From positions 85,535 through 149,534 of the forward strand of contig KE561054.1 of NCBI GenBank assembly GCA_000442015.1: 64,000 nt of DNA. The letters run 5' to 3'. Position 1 is the first letter of the stretch. Each line of letters opens with the position of its first letter. The translations under genes and the position numbers were made by a program. The notes beneath the pieces were generated by a model. It worked only from the letters and a program-made list of their open reading frames with translations. It ran no database searches and was not told the DNA's origin. Source of the DNA: Rozella allomycis CSF55 (lineage: Eukaryota; Rozellomycota). This document shows positions 1-11,430 of the stretch, one piece after another.

Positions 1-983
1 CAAAATTTTATTGCGTAGCTTAATGTTTTCATAGTCGTCGCTGGTTAAATAATAAATTCATTGCTTACGATGTCCCCTTATAAAGCAACCACCAAAATAG
101 ATTCTCTTGACGCCGTGCTGCGTTGCATTTAGATACGCTATTTGGGCAATATTGTTGGAAACCATGTAGAGCAAACTTGCAGCGATATCTTCCTGCTTAA
201 ATGATTTTGATTCTTTTCCTTTTTGAAAAGCTTTCCCAAACGATGATGCAATTGTGGTGGCTTTTAGTCCAATTTTTTCATATCCAGCTCCATAAATGTC
301 GCCCACCAGCATGTCTACATTTCTATGATCTCCTTTTTTCGAAATCTCAATCATCTCATCATAAGTTTTAGCGTCAGTCAAAAGAGATAAAAGACCCCAG
401 AGCGTCCCCCCTCCTAATGCTGTGCCACTAACCCTTTCAAATTTGTTTTCGTCTTCCACCTTAAGAATGCTGACACCTGAACCAATATTAACTAAAAGGT
501 ATGGAAACACGTCTGAATCAGATCCTAATTCCTTAAATTCCATACGATTTTCTTCATCATATGTAAAGACTTCAAAGGGAACCTTGAGAAGCAGAAAGTT
601 CAGTCCACCAATTAGACATTCCATCTCATCTTCTTTTTTTAGATTTATTCCCAGTTGTTCTATGAATAATTGGTTAAACTTGTATGCCCCACCACCTGTT
701 GCAATTATCTCAAAATTTTCTTTCTTCAGCAAACATCGTATATATTCAATACAAGAACTTATATTTTCAGTTTCAAATTTTCTAAAATGCAAACGTCCGC
801 CTAACAAAGATCACAAAAATGCCAACCTTTTTCTTCGTCTGTCGAAAAATACACCAATTTAGCCAGAGATCCTCCAATATCTATAGCTAGATGATTTATA
901 TTCCTTGAATAAAACGGTAGCAATATATCTCTGGTATCTTCTTCATGCTCATCTGTTGAGATAGACGCACCTTTTAGATTCAT
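1..983 (-). CDS. Pantothenate kinase, eukaryotic type II (3' end outside window)
   Basis: Catalyses ATP-dependent phosphorylation of pantothenate, the first step of coenzyme A synthesis. The N-terminal IDIGGSLAKLVYF motif, the central ATGGGAYKF segment, GSGVSILKV and the GTALGGGTLWGL nucleotide-binding stretch are typical of the PanK/Cab1 family. Start is the ATG at 983. Two tiny introns restore the family sequence: 801-826 (26 nt, starts GTTGGC) joins EEK to GGRLHF, and 41-68 (28 nt) joins RGH to a segment like the human RGHQYTMQLLAYAIDFW region. The last few dozen residues lie beyond position 1, so the gene is cut only by the window edge. Family assignment is secure. Confidence 0.93.
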
Positions 984-1274
984 GAAATTTACTTGTAAAC
1001 TTTAAAACGATTGGACATAATAAGTTTAAACGATAAAAAAATAGTGATGTTTTATTTACTACTATGACAGCTGGATGGGTGTTTTTTCAAGTAGTCCATA
1101 CAAATTGGCTGCGATTAGTAAACTATGTTTTTTAAATCCAAATCCAATATATAGTTAGTATAGTTATATAAAAAATATAGTAGATAATATAGTTTGAAAT
1201 ATCAACTTTGGCATGTTACTAAGACAACCTCATAGGTCTAGCCATAAATTCGAGTCTGAATCCTGTTGCTAAGT
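984..1274. other. Intergenic region between divergent genes, no gene seen
   Basis: About 290 bp of AT-rich sequence between the start of pantothenate kinase (minus) and the start of the membrane protein gene (plus). It presumably holds both promoters. I see no ORF with coding character, RNA gene or repeat in it apart from TATA-like runs around 1145-1195. Confidence 0.5.
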
Positions 1275-2099
1275 ATGTTGGTGTTCACGAACTTTGTGTA
1301 TGTTGTTAGCGGGTTTGTCCTAGGCATTGCTTTTGCATGTTCTACTATCTGCGTCGCTGTATCTGTGTATAATCGATCCAGAATCGCTATATTCCATGCA
1401 GCTAGCAGCTTAACCTTCACTTGCAGTTCTATACTTGTCAATTACTATTTAACCAATACTGGCGTTGATTGTTCTGTAAGAGCCCCGATAATAGGGTTCT
1501 TCCATGTTGCCCAAATAATGTTTTTTCAGATTGCGCTATGGTTCAGGGTGAAAGCCTCATTTGTGGTTCCCAATTTTAAAGATGCTCTTTTCAAAAGACA
1601 ACCAGCCGGATTATTTCTGTTATTTCTCCAATTAGTAATTATTACACAGGCTTTACTCCTTACCGTTTTATATGCAACTTCAGGATACATTACAGGAGTG
1701 CTTTGCGGAAATTCCTATAACCTTGCAATATTATATTCTTGCAACTTCGTTTTCATTTTCTACTTGTTTGCTACCAACTTGGCCTTTGCTAAAAGAATCC
1801 ATTCTGCGTATAAGATTTCTCAAAAGAACTCACTTTTCCATCTCATGCTTAACAGCCTTGCACTTCCATTTACAATTTTGTGCTCTGCCATTGTATATAA
1901 CGTCGTGGGCCTCTTGAGCACAGACCAAGTTGTTGTTCGCACATTAACTTGGATAGACGGTTCGATCTATATGTTTAGCCAGGCAATATTCTGCCTTTCT
2001 GATAACTTAACTTCCATGGCTCAAAAAATTGTCAAGAATTCCGGTACAACAAAGAAGGGTAAAGATATTCTAAATAATGAAAGTAGGCACAGAATATAA
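1275..2099 (+). CDS. Polytopic membrane protein of unknown function, about 7 TM
   Basis: An intronless 274-residue frame. Hydropathy by eye shows about seven hydrophobic stretches (near residues 5-28, 38-58, 72-92, 108-132, 147-168, 185-210 and 220-240) and a short basic C-terminal tail (KIVKNSGTTKKGKDIL). I recognise no family motif. The topology resembles seven-helix receptors or fungal integral membrane proteins, but nothing in the sequence decides. The start used is the first ATG in frame, at 1275. It lies between the divergent pantothenate kinase and HUT1, with about 290 bp of AT-rich DNA upstream. Confidence 0.7.
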   Translation: MLVFTNFVYVVSGFVLGIAFACSTICVAVSVYNRSRIAIFHAASSLTFTCSSILVNYYLTNTGVDCSVRAPIIGFFHVAQIMFFQIALWFRVKASFVVPNFKDALFKRQPAGLFLLFLQLVIITQALLLTVLYATSGYITGVLCGNSYNLAILYSCNFVFIFYLFATNLAFAKRIHSAYKISQKNSLFHLMLNSLALPFTILCSAIVYNVVGLLSTDQVVVRTLTWIDGSIYMFSQAIFCLSDNLTSMAQKIVKNSGTTKKGKDILNNESRHRI

Positions 2100-2351
2100 A
2101 GGTCAATCGGCTTCTCAGAGAGGTGGAGGTAATTTATTCTATTTTAATTAGAAAGGAGAACCAGTCACTTTGAGTCGTAAAATTGAGATTGAAAACTGAA
2201 TGGAAAACCTTCAAAGTTCAAATAAACAAACTTCATATAGATTGGTGTCATTGGCATTTGTTTTATAGAATTATAGAATTTTTACCAAAGATTGAAAAAA
2301 TGCCATCATTTTTTGATTTTTCCAAGTGGCGAAAATCTAAAAATAGGTCAT

Positions 2352-3374
2352 ATGGCTGTCGTGAAACTATTATCCTGCATCTTGGGTGTTTACGCTTGTT
2401 TTTTGACTTGGGCTATTCTTCAAGAAAAATTAACATCAGTAGCTTACATCCACAAACTTCCTAACGGGTTACTTGAAAGCAAAAAATTTAAATATTTCAT
2501 TTTTATGAACGCAGTACAGGCCTTCGCCGCTGTGATAGTAGCGGGAATATATATAGGTGTAAAAAAAGATGGATTTGGGAAGATATCAAAGAGAACTATT
2601 TTCGAGTATGCTAGGGTTAGTTTATCGGCTACTATGGCGTCGCCTTTTGGGTATGCTTCTTTAAAACACATTTCATATCCTACGATGATTCTTGGTAAGT
2701 CCTGTAAGCTTGTCCCAGTAATGCTTATGAGCTTGTTTGTCAACAAGCGTCGTTTTGAATGGTTTAAATATGTTACAGTTTTATTAATTACGATTGGTGT
2801 TTCTGGATTCATGTTGAATGATAATGCTGTCAATAACAGCACGGGCAAGAGTGGAAAGTCTACTAGTCTTTTTGGGTTATTTTTATTGTTTATTAACTTG
2901 TTTGTCGATGGTCTGACCAATTCGTGGCAAGATAGATTATTTTTTACATTCAATGTAAAAGCATCACAGCTTATGTTTTTTATGAACGCATTTGCATTTA
3001 CATTTATGACAATATATTTAGGGATGCCTTTTGTATCCAATAATGAACTTTACGAGGCCCTTAATTTCATTTCTCAGTTTCCTAACGTTCTATCAGATTT
3101 AGTCCTTTTTTCATTTTGCGGTGCTATTGGGCAAACTTTTATATTCTACACTCTGGAGCAATATGGTTCAGTCATTCTTACAACTATTACTGTAACCAGA
3201 AAACTAGTCACAATTCTTTTGTCTTTATTATGGTTTGATCATTCGGTTAATGGAAAACAATGGTTTTTTGTTTCTATTGTGTTTGGAGCCATTTTGATAG
3301 AGACATACTTTAGCAAAGTGAAGGCAGGAAAATCAAAGAATCAAAAAAGCATAACGAAAAAGAAAGCGGAATAA
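2352..3374 (+). CDS. HUT1: UDP-galactose/nucleotide-sugar transporter of the HUT1/SLC35B1 family
   Basis: An intronless 340-residue nucleotide-sugar transporter, predicted in the ER membrane. It starts [20 protein letters not shown] and continues [13 protein letters not shown], then has about ten hydrophobic segments, the [17 protein letters not shown] motif and [12 protein letters not shown], all typical of HUT1/SLC35B1. The lysine-rich C-terminus (SITKKKAE) resembles a KKxx-type ER retrieval signal. The ATG at 2352 is chosen because family similarity begins there; upstream codons in the same frame lack an ATG. Confidence 0.9.
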   Translation: MAVVKLLSCILGVYACFLTWAILQEKLTSVAYIHKLPNGLLESKKFKYFIFMNAVQAFAAVIVAGIYIGVKKDGFGKISKRTIFEYARVSLSATMASPFGYASLKHISYPTMILGKSCKLVPVMLMSLFVNKRRFEWFKYVTVLLITIGVSGFMLNDNAVNNSTGKSGKSTSLFGLFLLFINLFVDGLTNSWQDRLFFTFNVKASQLMFFMNAFAFTFMTIYLGMPFVSNNELYEALNFISQFPNVLSDLVLFSFCGAIGQTFIFYTLEQYGSVILTTITVTRKLVTILLSLLWFDHSVNGKQWFFVSIVFGAILIETYFSKVKAGKSKNQKSITKKKAE

Positions 3375-3451
3375 AATTAGTTTTTCTTAATAATTTACAA
3401 TTCACCTATATGATTTTTGTTTGTTCCCTTCAGCCACCTCGAGTTGACGAT

Positions 3452-4434
3452 ATGACTGTCCCAGATTCAGTAATAGTCCATCCCCTTGTTTTGCTATCCG
3501 CTGTTGATCATTATAATAGAGTAGCACAAAATACAAAGAAACGAGTTGTTGGTGCTCTTCTAGGACAATGGCAAGGAGGTGCTGTTCACATTACAAACTC
3601 ATACGCATGTAATATTATGTATTTATTTATTATAGTGCCATTTGAAGAGGACGAAAAGGATCCTTCTGTTTGGTTTATTGATCACAACTTTCATGAAAAC
3701 ATGTACTCTTTATGTAAAAAGGTGAATGGTAAACTATTTGAATTGTCAAAATGATAGCAAAAGAGAAACCTGTAGGATGGTACCACAGCGGTCCTAAACT
3801 AAGATCAGCAGACCTTAAAATTAATGAGTTATTCAAAAAATACACTCAGGATCCAATTTTGGTTGTCATTGATGTTAAAATGCAAAGCGAAGGACTTCCT
3901 ATAGACTCTTACGTGGCCGTAGATGAAATATCAGATGTAAGTATCGAATTATAACATTGATACTAGGATGGTACATCTACAATAAAAACATTTGCGCATA
4001 TTTCATCTTTTGTAGATGCGGAAGAAGCTGAAGAAATTGGAGTAGAGCATCTTTTAAGAGACATTAAAGATTTGGCGGTGGGCTCCCTTTCTTCCAGGGT
4101 CACTGAGCAAGTTAATTCACTAAAGGGTCTTGTGACTCAAATGCAAGACATTGAAAGATATTTGGAAAAGGTTTTAAATGGACAATTGTCTGTTAATCAC
4201 CCCATTTTGTATAACCTACAAAAGGTATTTAACTTGATGCCAAACACACAATCCCATGATTTAGCCAAGGCCATCACCACCACAGTTAATGACCAATATG
4301 CTGTAACTTACATAGCATCCATGGTTCGTTCAATTACTGCACTCCACGATTTAATTAACAACAAAATTACGAACAAGGAAGATGAAACTAAGAGAGATGA
4401 AGTTGTGGAAAAGAAGACTGAAATGGTGGCTTAA
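3452..4434 (+). CDS. RPN8: 26S proteasome lid subunit RPN8/PSMD7
   Basis: Non-catalytic MPN-domain subunit that pairs with the RPN11 deubiquitinase in the proteasome lid. The N-terminus ([17 protein letters not shown]), [33 protein letters not shown] and the C-terminal VYLASLIRS-like helices match PSMD7. As expected for RPN8 the JAMM zinc ligands are incomplete. Three introns, 3609-3635 (27 nt), 3729-3757 (29 nt) and 3937-3966 (30 nt), restore one 298-residue frame. An ATG at 3410 is also in frame, but conserved sequence begins just after the ATG at 3452. The lysine/glutamate-rich tail is normal for the family. Confidence 0.95.
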
Positions 4435-4466
4435 TAAAAGGTTGTTCTTTTTAAATATGATTTATT

Positions 4467-5867
4467 TTAATCCGAATCATAAAACTCTTCGTCTTTCTGA
4501 ATTAATGAGTCTTTCAAACTATATGATTTCCTGTCGTCTGGATGAATTTCTATTTCTGTTTCATGTGAAAAATCACTGGGAACTATGTGCATTTGAACAG
4601 ACGGAGACCCTTGCAAGTATCTGAGATACCCAATGATTTCAGATTTTAGAGAATCGAGGTATTGTCTAGTATTTAAATTGTCAATTCTTGTGGAAGTGTT
4701 AGGATGTAGTTTAAAATCAGGACCGAAAAATTCGTAATAGTCATTGTACGGAAGATCGTTGGAAATCGGTGTGTCAACAAGAATGGAAGTCTCATAAGCC
4801 CAACAACGACTGACATTTTTTATGGTATATCCACCACCTCCTAGTACAAGACTGTTAAATATATGATTAAATGTTACGTAGGAATTTTAAATGACTTTAC
4901 AAACTGTACACATTCGCCATGCCCTTTCAAGCTAAGATTGAAACACCCCAGTCGATCGCATCCTAGAGAATCTGCGCCACATTGAAGGACGATTGCCGTT
5001 GGCTGAAAGTTTTCGATTACTGCTTGGACAATCGGCTTAAAAATGTAAGCATATCCAGCATCATCAATACCGTTCTTTAATGGGACATTCAATGAATACA
5101 TCTTTCCCTTCTCAACACCTACTTCAGATATGTCTCCAGTTCCTTTCAAAGTAGAATAAACATAGTACCTGGGAAAAATCCATCTCCATGCTTGTGAAAA
5201 GACAATGTCATTACTCGATCGGTAGTGTAGAACGCCTCCTGTACCCCATCTCCATGATGTACATCAATATCAATATAAAGAACCCTGGAGTGATATCTTC
5301 GCTATGACATTTCAAAGAGGTTTACTTTAAAAGTTCCAAAATCGCGAGCACTATGTCATTGACATAACAAAACCCTGAAGCTTCAAATTTTTTGGCGTGA
5401 TGCAAACTATTGTCAAAACTCATTCACTTTTTACCCTCCTGACCAATTAACTGCCACATCGCATTGTCCGTGAATTAACTTGTGAACTCCCTCGAGTGAT
5501 CCACCGGAATATATACTGCAAAATTCATGCATACCAGGAAATACTGGACAATCTTCACCCATATTAAACCGCTTGAGTACGCTTGAAAAAGTATTCACGT
5601 TCTCTGGCGTGACTCTTCGGTTAAACTGATATTGCAAATGTACCTTTTTAAAAAATCTATGTAATCTGCATCATGAAATTCAAGTAGTTCTATATCTGTA
5701 GCTTTTCGCGGCCTATATACATGCATCTTTTTATGTAGACCATAATGTAGCACTAAATTGTGTGTCAACGCCAGCCTATGTGGTTTCATGGGATGACCAA
5801 CGCCATAGTGAAAATTCCCAACTTCCTCGTTGTAAAAATATGCTATTTTGTCTTTAGAATGCTGCAT
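4467..5867 (-). CDS. Class I histone deacetylase (HDAC3/Hos2 type)
   Basis: Zinc-dependent lysine deacetylase of chromatin complexes. The protein starts [15 protein letters not shown] and contains [15 protein letters not shown], the active-site histidine pair in GLHHAKK, zinc ligands in DIDVHHGDG and in the QCGADSLG segment, the catalytic-rim GGGGYT, and a phenylalanine-rich DCPVFPG region, all in family order over 420 residues. HDAC3-like similarity is strongest. Five introns (29, 28, 29, 26, 26 nt; the last is 4852-4877) are needed, and the total is an exact multiple of three. The acidic C-terminus ending FYDSD is typical. It is divergent from the WD40 gene with about 42 bp between starts. 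Confidence 0.95.
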
Positions 5868-5909
5868 GACAGTTTTTGAATTTTTACAAAATAAACAGAC
5901 AAATTTTTT

Positions 5910-7356
5910 ATGTCAATATCCTCTTCTACAGCTAGTGTTGTTGATGTATATGATGACCTTCCTGCAAGCGAGCAAAATACTCAGGTAGTTTTTGTCTATA
6001 TGTGGCAAAGAATTATGAAATAACTATAAAGGAATGCATCGATCAATGTCTAGATATACAAGGTATTTGTTGGGACAACGAACAGATATCACGTGAAGAA
6101 TTCCGGAGACACAGGTATAATGGCTTGATAATGACCCTGCAGGAGCAAAAGTTATAGAAATATGAGGTGTACAGAGAATGTCATATTCGATTACTTTGAA
6201 TATACCAAGAGTTTAAATAATAATTATTTTTCATTTCACAGAACCTGCTTGAACCAAAAAACAACTTTCCTCCACTATCAATTACGTAATCTAATTGCAA
6301 CCACGTCTAAAAATCGCTTAATTTATTCTGGTAATCATTTTGTGTTGTTATGTATCGAAATGACTAACGTCATCGAATGGAATCCTGTGACTAGAGAATC
6401 CAGAATCCTTTTTGACACACAACAAAGTCAAATGTCATCAATGATGAGAATATGCTCCCTGACAAGCAAAGGAAAATATATAGTTATTGGAGGTAGTTAA
6501 TCTAATCAATGTGTAAAGGCTATCAAGGAGAAATACTGGTCTGGGATAACTCGGATCTAAAAGTATATTCTCTATCATCAGAACCTGCCGCAATATTTAC
6601 ACATTTTCAATTTTCAAATTTGAGAGGTATAAAAGTGTATACCCACCAATAGATAACATTGTAGTCGCAAGTAACAATGATTCCTTTGTGAGATGGTTCG
6701 ACATTTTTATGGGAACTACATCTCTAGCTATAAAGATGCCTTGGAGTGTTAATGTATTCCTGATATTTTATATTTAAAATAAAGGCTTCAGCGTTGTCTG
6801 ATTCAGAGACATCAATTGCCTGTGTCGGCGACAGCTGCGACTGTGTAATATATGACAGCCGAAATGGAAAAAGTATAAATATTTGATTTTATCGATAAGT
6901 TTCTAATACTTTATACGGTCATAGTGATTTTTGTTTTGCTATTGACTGGTCACCTTGCGGCAAATTTGTTGCTACAGGATCTCAAGATTGCACCGCTCGG
7001 TAAAGCTGATTTGTTTCAATTAAGAGAATTTATGATCTAAGAATGGCTAATAAATGCATTAATGTTATGAAAGGAAATATAAGTGGTTTCCGAAACATAA
7101 AATTTAGTCCGGATGGGAAATATATTGCAATGTGTGAAACGGCAGATTATGTTCATCTTTATGATACTAACGATAAATTCTCCAATGGCCAAATTATAGA
7201 CTTTTTCGGTAACATTTTCATTTTGTAGAACCAGGTGAAATAACCGGATTTGATTGGAGCCGAAATTCAGATTCATTCTTCATTGGATGCTACGATAGCG
7301 ATTACGGCGGAATTATTGAATTTCAAAAAAGTAGAAATGGCATACCAATAATTTGA
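5910..7356 (+). CDS. WD40 protein of the fungal C2A9.03 / plant transducin-like family
   Basis: A 409-residue protein split by eight introns (26-31 nt). Spliced similarity is to uncharacterised WD-repeat proteins such as S. pombe C2A9.03: the [14 protein letters not shown] box, [53 protein letters not shown] and [12 protein letters not shown] follow the family order. At least four WD repeats are visible in the C-terminal two thirds. The N-terminal SRxxFRRHR segment matches the family's conserved basic motif. Molecular role is unknown in the family. The frame closes exactly when all eight introns are removed. Confidence 0.85.
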
Positions 7357-7378
7357 AATAAAAGATGCAAAAAGTTTA

Positions 7379-8433
7379 TTACATAAATCGTTTTCCCACT
7401 TCATAGGAACTTATCATGATCGCGCAAGCAGGTGCAACTTTCCCCACTCTCGCAGTGACACCCTTGAAAAGTCCGCGATATCCTTCCTCTTTAAAAATGT
7501 GACATAGCGCCTTTGTTACAGAATACCTAGCATTCTCTATGCTATCTAACAATAATGGGCAAAAATCGTACTTTTAGTTTCGATTTGCCGCCTGGTCTTG
7601 GCTACGTCGAATGGTGTGGTTAAAACCGCCGCGATCATTCCAGACGTAGCACCCGCAATAAAAGAAATTATCATTTCTTCCGTAACTTTCGTGTCAAGCT
7701 TTCGAATATAAAGCTTTTTTATTTTCGCTTTAGTATTCTCGTATGAAAGCCAGTAGATTGCTATATATCCAACAACATTTAGTTACCTGAAAAGGGAACA
7801 TCTCGCCAAAGGGTTGGTGACAGTCCTTTCCATAGTGTACCCAACCCGTTTAAAGAAACAGATTGCTTTATATCTATGATTATACTTTTAATGGTTGTAT
7901 TTTTCGTTGAGGCCTGGGCCCTGGTTCGAATCAATTCTATTGGGGATATAAATGAAGCAGCTATTGCTGGATAGTATAGATTATATATATTACTTCTTGC
8001 CAGAGCTCCCGAATAAAGAGGAGCCATTGGTGAATCCATTGTTACTTGAGAAAACCAGCCCTTTAAATGCTCATATCCGACGTAATAAACAACAGTTGCA
8101 GGAACTGACATGACCAAAGTAGGGGAGAGTCCTCTCCATAAACTAGTAAATCCTTCTTGTTTCACTATTTTCTTTATGCCGTCAAGAGTCCCTTTATAGC
8201 CATTGGTGGCCATAAGAGGTCTAACAGTATCATGGAAGTCATTAGCGAAAATAAAAGTAGATTTCTGTACAGAAATATTATTTGACACTTGAGCTTGAAG
8301 TCTGACTTTCACCACATCCATGGGAGTAACTATTTATGAGTCAAAACACAAATTTACCCAGCAAAGAAGTTAGAAATGCACCTATACCTGCTGAAATCGC
8401 CTTTTGTTTGTCTGATAATGTTTCTGAAGTCAT
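7379..8433 (-). CDS. MTM1: Mitochondrial carrier, MTM1/SLC25A39-40 type
   Basis: Inner-membrane carrier; animal members import glutathione and yeast Mtm1 affects manganese and iron handling. Three carrier repeats show the signature motifs VTPMDVVKVRLQ, SPIELIRTRAQ and TPFDVAKTRRQ. The SLWRGLSPTLVMSVPATVVYY segment is characteristic of this subgroup. Four introns: 28 nt near the start (before PMDVVK), a 27-nt one that is stop-free and in frame (ends inside the ALARTIAA region), and two of 26 nt. The 315-residue frame closes exactly. The start at 8433 gives MTSETLSDKQKAISAGIGAF, the expected first helix. Confidence 0.9.
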
Positions 8434-8497
8434 GCCTTTAACTTTTTTGAGCAAGGACAAAGCCTCATTCTTAATTTCTGATCATAAGCCCTTTGAA

Positions 8498-9957
8498 ATG
8501 TTTTCTTGCCATATTTGCTCACGTTTAATTAGCGATAGATCCTCTTATTATACGTTTACGAAAACGCTTCTTTTAGGAGACAGATTCTTTAGATATTTTT
8601 GTGGAGACTGTCATTCAGGAGAAGAGATTTTATATAGATTAAAGCTATCATGGTAGCCATAAATAATCTTTAAGTTAGGCTAGAAGCTGTTTTGTTGGCT
8701 CTGTGGAATTTGAATCGGCTCCAAGAATGTAACCTCTTTATCGCTGACCAAAAGCAAGCTATTCATTTTATTTATATGCTAGGTACTATCATTCTGATCA
8801 AATATGTGAATTTATCGATAAAAATGAGCATAAATTTTGGGTTAATGGTTGTATATAATGCTTTTTGTCATCAAGGCAGCCAAGAATTCGTCAGTGATAA
8901 AGGACACTGTGGTGAAGACATTAGAAGAATTTGAGTTTAAATATTTTTTATCTAGTCGCACTACATCATTAAAGCGTAATTATAGTAAGTTGTGCACAAT
9001 AGACGGGTTATGGACTTTAGCAAATATGAATTGTCTGGACGAGATCCTCGCTGCCGAAAAAGATACCGCTTTTGTTGTTTTACCAACTGGAGTTCTAGTT
9101 GATCCAATTAATTATAACGGGCAGGTATACGTGTATAACATGAATCATCGCAGAGCACAGTCGCTAAAAAGCTTAGCAGACGCGAAATTCTTAGCAAAAC
9201 ATACTCAAATTATGATTTCGATCGGCCTAATCCGTCAGGCAATGAGGTTCTGATGTGTCCACTAGCATCTCATTCAGCTCCTCAAATTTTGTTTGAACCA
9301 AATGGAAAAACGATTTCGAATAAAAAGGTAGATATCTCAGCACGCAACAAAAGGGCTATTGTGTAGCCAAATCGACTCATGGGTTTGATTATGGCGATTT
9401 AGTTTATGAAGTCCATTTGCCTGTTGATTTTCAAGGGCACGTTAGAATAGGATGGTCGCATATTCTAGGGGATCCCCAAGCCGGGGTAGGATATGATGAA
9501 TATGGATATTCAATCCGAGATAAAGATGGTCGTGCATTCCATGTTTCTAGATCCAAAGATTATGGCACACCATTCGGTAACTACCTTATCGATGAAATAT
9601 AGGTGCAGGGGACATTTTGGGTTGTGCAATAAAGATGCCGGAATTCGCCCCATCTGAGAAACAAAATTATCTTAAAAGCTCCATAAAATCTGAATGGCCC
9701 CCTTTAAAGGAAGGAATATTCAACGTTGAAATGGATATTTTAGAAAACAGTCATATCGAATTCTTTCTAAATGGAAAAAGCCTTGGCTTAGCATTCGCAC
9801 CAATATACAGAGGTATATGATAAAATTTTCTTGTTTTACAGGAAAGTATTATGCTGCTGCTTCTTTATTTGGTGGAGCCAAAGTAGAAGTAAGGTTCAAT
9901 AACCTGCAATATTCGTACCCTAATTACAAGACATTAGGCAGTGCTTTGCTTGAATAG
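8498..9957 (+). CDS. ASH2: ASH2-like COMPASS histone H3K4 methyltransferase subunit (SPRY)
   Basis: Core subunit of the Set1/COMPASS complex. The N-terminus has an ASH2L-like atypical zinc finger (CHIC ... CGDCHSG) and winged-helix segment (WLEAVLLALWNL, ICEFIDKNE), followed by the SPRY domain (GYCVAKSTHG, RIGWSHILGDPQAGVGYDEYGYS, GAGDILGC). Seven introns (26-29 nt) are required; one, 8754-8782, begins with GC instead of GT. Removing them gives 421 residues. The start is uncertain: ATGs at 8336 and 8432 are in the same frame, but 8336 lies antisense to the first exon of the MTM1 carrier, and 8432 shares its CATG with that gene's start. I prefer 8498, just before the zinc finger. Confidence 0.87.
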
Positions 9958-10193
9958 TAATCAAGACTTATTGAATGCTAAAATAAATATTAAAAATTTT
10001 GGATCTTTTTACATTTTTTTTTTGAAAGTGATAGCTGTATTTTTTGAAGTAATACAGTTATCGTACAAGATGGATTTTGGCTTGGAAGAAGCTAAAATCA
10101 TTTTCCCGAATATTTTTAAGAAGTACTATGTAAATTTTTAAATAAATTATTTTAAATATAAAAAAAAACATTTGGAAATATTCAAATATCAGA
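9958..10193. other. Intergenic region, AT-rich, no confident gene
   Basis: A frame open from about 9982 to 10141 could extend the ASH2-like protein if a GTG-starting intron is assumed, but the resulting residues (Lys, Phe, Ile-rich) do not look like an ASH2 tail. I treat it as non-coding. Confidence 0.4.
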
Positions 10194-11413
10194 ATGGAAG
10201 TAGACGATCACAAAAATGAGTGGACTACACTGGAAAAATATTTACTAGCGCAGTCTGTTTGGAAATGTGGCGATTCAAATTGGGTGGCAATATCTAGGCA
10301 GCTTAAACAACACGGCTGTTTAGCTGCGCGAAGTAGCGACTTTTTTTCACAAAGGGTATATAAAATAACATTTTTTATAACAAGAATTGCGCATCAAAAT
10401 ATCAGGAGTTAGTTGAAGGATTTGAAGGCAACANGTTGAAGGGTTTGAAGGCAACAGGAAAACTAGACACGATTTTGCAACAAGCGGAGCAAATGAGCAG
10501 AGTAAGTTTCTTTGTTTTATGGAATTAATAGTAGAAGATTTTGGTCCTGTTGTTGTTCGGTTGGCTAGAATTTTATATGCCGAACGAATGAAAGAGATTA
10601 AGCAGTTGGTCGTGTGTATGGCCCAACTTTTCAAGGAAGAAGCTGATAGCTTAAACGCTTTGAAATGTACAGATAAATATTCGGTTATTGAGTCGAATAT
10701 AAAATCTTCCTTAGTTTTACAAAAACAGCTGACTGAATCGCCTGACCCAATGCTTACCCCTGACTTGGTCTTATTAAGCCTAAAAAACTTTTTAAGCATT
10801 GAAATTACCGATGAGTTTAAAGTCGATGAACCATCCAGAAAAAGAACGAAATCAATTGAAGTTTCATTAGACTTGAAAAAAGCTAGGATTGATGTTCAAC
10901 ATCAAAATACCACCACTTCAGTTACTAATGAGCACGAAGTGCAAAACGCTGTTACCGTCAATGTCAACGAAGAGGCCGAACTCCCCATTTCACATCTTTT
11001 TAAGAAAAAGGTTGGAAAAGGTTGGTCTAAATCTGCCATTGTAATGATAAATGAAATTTACGCACATCGTTCAGCGACTCCATTCCATACTCCTGTAGTA
11101 GAAAAAGATGCCCCGAGATATTTCGAAATTGTCAAAAATCCTATTTGTCTGAACGAAATCAAACAAAATATCAGAGAAGGGGTAATCAATCACTAAATTT
11201 TCTTATTAGTCCATTTCCTCCATTAAAGACCTTCGATTTTCCTTGTCTTTGATGATCACTAATGCGCTGGTCTATAATGATCCAGAAACGGATGTTTATT
11301 ATAAAGCTATTCAACTTAATGATTTTATATTGAATAAACTAAAAAATTTTGAATCTTTAGAAGATGCCTCGAAACGGTTGGCAGCGGAACGTAGAAAGAA
11401 AAAACGACAATAA
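10194..11413 (+). CDS. BRD8: BRD8-like bromodomain subunit of NuA4 acetyltransferase
   Basis: Spliced protein begins with a BRD8-type SANT-like segment (WTTLEKYLLAQSVWKCGDSNW), then SDFFSQR-NCASKYQELVEGFEGN, a coiled segment (ARILYAERMKEIKQLV), a disordered linker and a C-terminal bromodomain with FEIVKNPICLNEIK and NALVYN, whose Asn is the acetyl-lysine anchor. Three introns of 29, 30 and 28 nt. The frame only closes if one copy of a 23-bp duplication flanking the N at 10434 is dropped (1220 bp minus 87 intronic and 23 duplicated equals 370 codons), so the duplication is probably an assembly artefact. EAF6, another NuA4 subunit, lies elsewhere in the window. Confidence 0.85.
10412..10457. 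repeat. 23-bp tandem duplication around an N, probable contig-join artefact
   Basis: Positions 10412-10434 and 10435-10457 are near-identical 23-mers (one substitution and the N). The duplicate shifts the frame of the BRD8-like gene; with a single copy the reading frame through LVEGFEGNRKTRHDF continues cleanly into the next exon. Confidence 0.8.
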
Positions 11414-11430
11414 ATGTATTTTTCTTTTTA

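Noticed and set aside
422-862. 146-residue plus-strand ORF over pantothenate kinase
   Set aside because: Antisense shadow of a well-conserved gene; composition has no sign of a protein family.
8336-8497. N-terminal extension of ASH2 from the ATG at 8336
   Set aside because: It is antisense to exon 1 and intron 1 of the MTM1 carrier, and ASH2 similarity begins only at the zinc finger near 8498.
9941-10141. 66-residue ORF after ASH2 (MLCLNSNQDLLNAKIN...)
   Set aside because: Low-complexity Lys/Phe/Ile sequence, starts at a non-ATG overlap with the ASH2 end, no family resemblance.
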